Assembly: GCF_003268775.1 (NCBI RefSeq) | Contig: NZ_QLSU01000001.1 | Span: 186,001-250,000, forward strand | Direction: 5' to 3' | DNA length: 64,000 nt | Source: Paraburkholderia unamae | GTDB taxonomy: Bacteria > Pseudomonadota > Gammaproteobacteria > Burkholderiales > Burkholderiaceae | Part shown: piece after piece, positions 63,386-64,000 of the stretch | Position numbering within the stretch: the first letter of the stretch is position 1 | Layout: every line of letters begins with the position of its first letter | Position numbers and translations under genes: made by a program | Notes under the pieces: generated by a model | Told to the model about the DNA's origin: nothing | The model's input: the letters and a program-made list of their open reading frames with translations, nothing else | Database searches by the model: none

Positions 63386-63610
63386 GCGAGGCTCCGGCGC
63401 GCGGCGCGCGGGCGGTGGGCGGATTGGGCGAGGAAGCGGAAGAGAAGGATTGCGGCCATGTCGCCAGTTCGAGTGTCGTGCCGATACGAAAGGTGCGGGC
63501 GGCATTGCGCCCGCACGAGGCGACAGTTTACGACAATCGGGGCGGCGGCGAGCGACGGATTCACGCGCGCACCGAGGCTCCGTCGCGCGCTCAAGGACGA
63601 GCGGTTTGCC

Positions 63611-64000
63611 TCAACCCAGGCGCGCCCCCGTTGCCGGGTCGAAGAAATGCAGTCGCGCGGGCGGCAACTGCACGGCAAGCCGTTCGCCGGGTGCGGGCCG
63701 CGTTTCGTGCGGCAGGCGCACCACCACGTCGGCGCTGCCCCAGCGGCCGTGCGCGAGGTTGTCGGCGCCCAGCAGTTCGCAGGTTTCGACTTCCAGCGTC
63801 GCCGCCGCGGCGTCGCCCGCCTGCGCCGCGCCGCGCGCGTACATGTGCTCGGGCCGCACGCCCAGCACACACTCCGCGCCCTTCGGCAGCCACGCCGGCG
63901 GCTCGGCCAGCGGCAGATGCGGGCCGTTGCCCGCCGTTTCGAAGCGCCGGCCGTCCTCGCTCACGCGCCCGCGCAGCAGGTTCATGGCGGGCGAGCCGAT
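63611..64000 (-). CDS. ugpC: sn-glycerol-3-phosphate ABC transporter ATPase UgpC-like (3' end)
   Basis: C-terminal part only; the gene begins outside the window. IGSPAMNLLRGRVSEDG is the junction after the ATPase domain in UgpC/MalK-type proteins, followed by a TOBE/MalK regulatory domain (VLGVRPEHMYARG, CELLGADNLAHGRWG, RPAPGERLAVQLPPARLHFF). Ends TGA at 63611-63613. The exact substrate cannot be fixed from this portion. Confidence 0.82.
   Translation of the reverse strand: MGSPAMNLLRGRVSEDGRRFETAGNGPHLPLAEPPAWLPKGAECVLGVRPEHMYARGAAQAGDAAAATLEVETCELLGADNLAHGRWGSADVVVRLPHETRPAPGERLAVQLPPARLHFFDPATGARLG

Noticed and set aside
1..64000. tRNA, rRNA, insertion sequences, integrases or attachment sites
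   Set aside because: None was recognised by eye on either strand; the compositional shift at 1-4.7 kb is not bounded by a visible mobile element within the window.

Overview
The window is a GC-rich chromosomal segment, with codon use strongly biased to G/C in the third position over most of its length. Gene content (Burkholderia-type trimeric porin, DUF3348/DUF802/DUF2894 proteins, RecBCD, YqjI/YqjH-like iron genes, EmrAB-type efflux, phosphocholine-type phospholipase C) points to a member of the Burkholderiaceae, most likely Paraburkholderia, Burkholderia or Caballeronia. The species cannot be fixed from the sequence alone. No rRNA, tRNA, CRISPR array or intact insertion sequence was seen.

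Layout. 1-4.7 kb is visibly less GC-rich than the rest. It holds a LysR regulator, a decayed NmrA-like fragment and a 939-residue winged-helix/P-loop ATPase regulator, and may be acquired DNA. 4.8-7.8 kb is a metal/iron module: a His-rich PadR regulator (YqjI-like) behind a palindrome-rich promoter, a siderophore-interacting ferric reductase (YqjH-like), a terminator, then an MFS exporter. 8-12 kb has a porin, the DEAD-box helicase DbpA and a DsbA-like oxidoreductase. 12.1-17.4 kb is the most interesting block: four tightly packed genes encoding DUF3348, a MotA/ExbB-like membrane protein with a long tail and near-identical 87-residue repeats (DUF802), a MotB-like protein with an OmpA domain, and DUF2894. 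It looks like an uncharacterised ion-driven motor of the same general architecture as ZorA/ZorB.

17.4-26 kb holds DAHP synthase, a sterol-desaturase-like oxygenase with a YVTN beta-propeller, an Nramp metal transporter, glucose-6-phosphate dehydrogenase, a small membrane ORF, a MarR regulator and a zinc alcohol dehydrogenase. 26-32 kb carries two paralogous TPR-glycosyltransferase proteins either side of a flavin monooxygenase. 32-42.3 kb contains small proteins, a lipoprotein, a Tat-exported phospholipase C, a TonB-dependent receptor, an aldehyde dehydrogenase, a GFA-family protein and a catalase-like peroxidase coupled to cytochrome b561.

42.3-46.4 kb is a pectin/hexuronate breakdown locus (kdgT, kduI, kduD, kdgR) with matching palindromes in the kdgT-kduI divergent region. 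46.4-51.4 kb is a tripartite efflux operon (outer-membrane factor, EmrB-like, EmrA-like) divergent from its likely TetR/CecR regulator, with two tandem operator-like repeats between them. 51.5-53.6 kb has a LysE exporter and a TetR-Ohr peroxide-resistance pair with a duplicated operator. 53.7-63.5 kb is a translationally coupled recC-recB-recD operon on the minus strand. The window ends inside a UgpC-type ABC ATPase gene.
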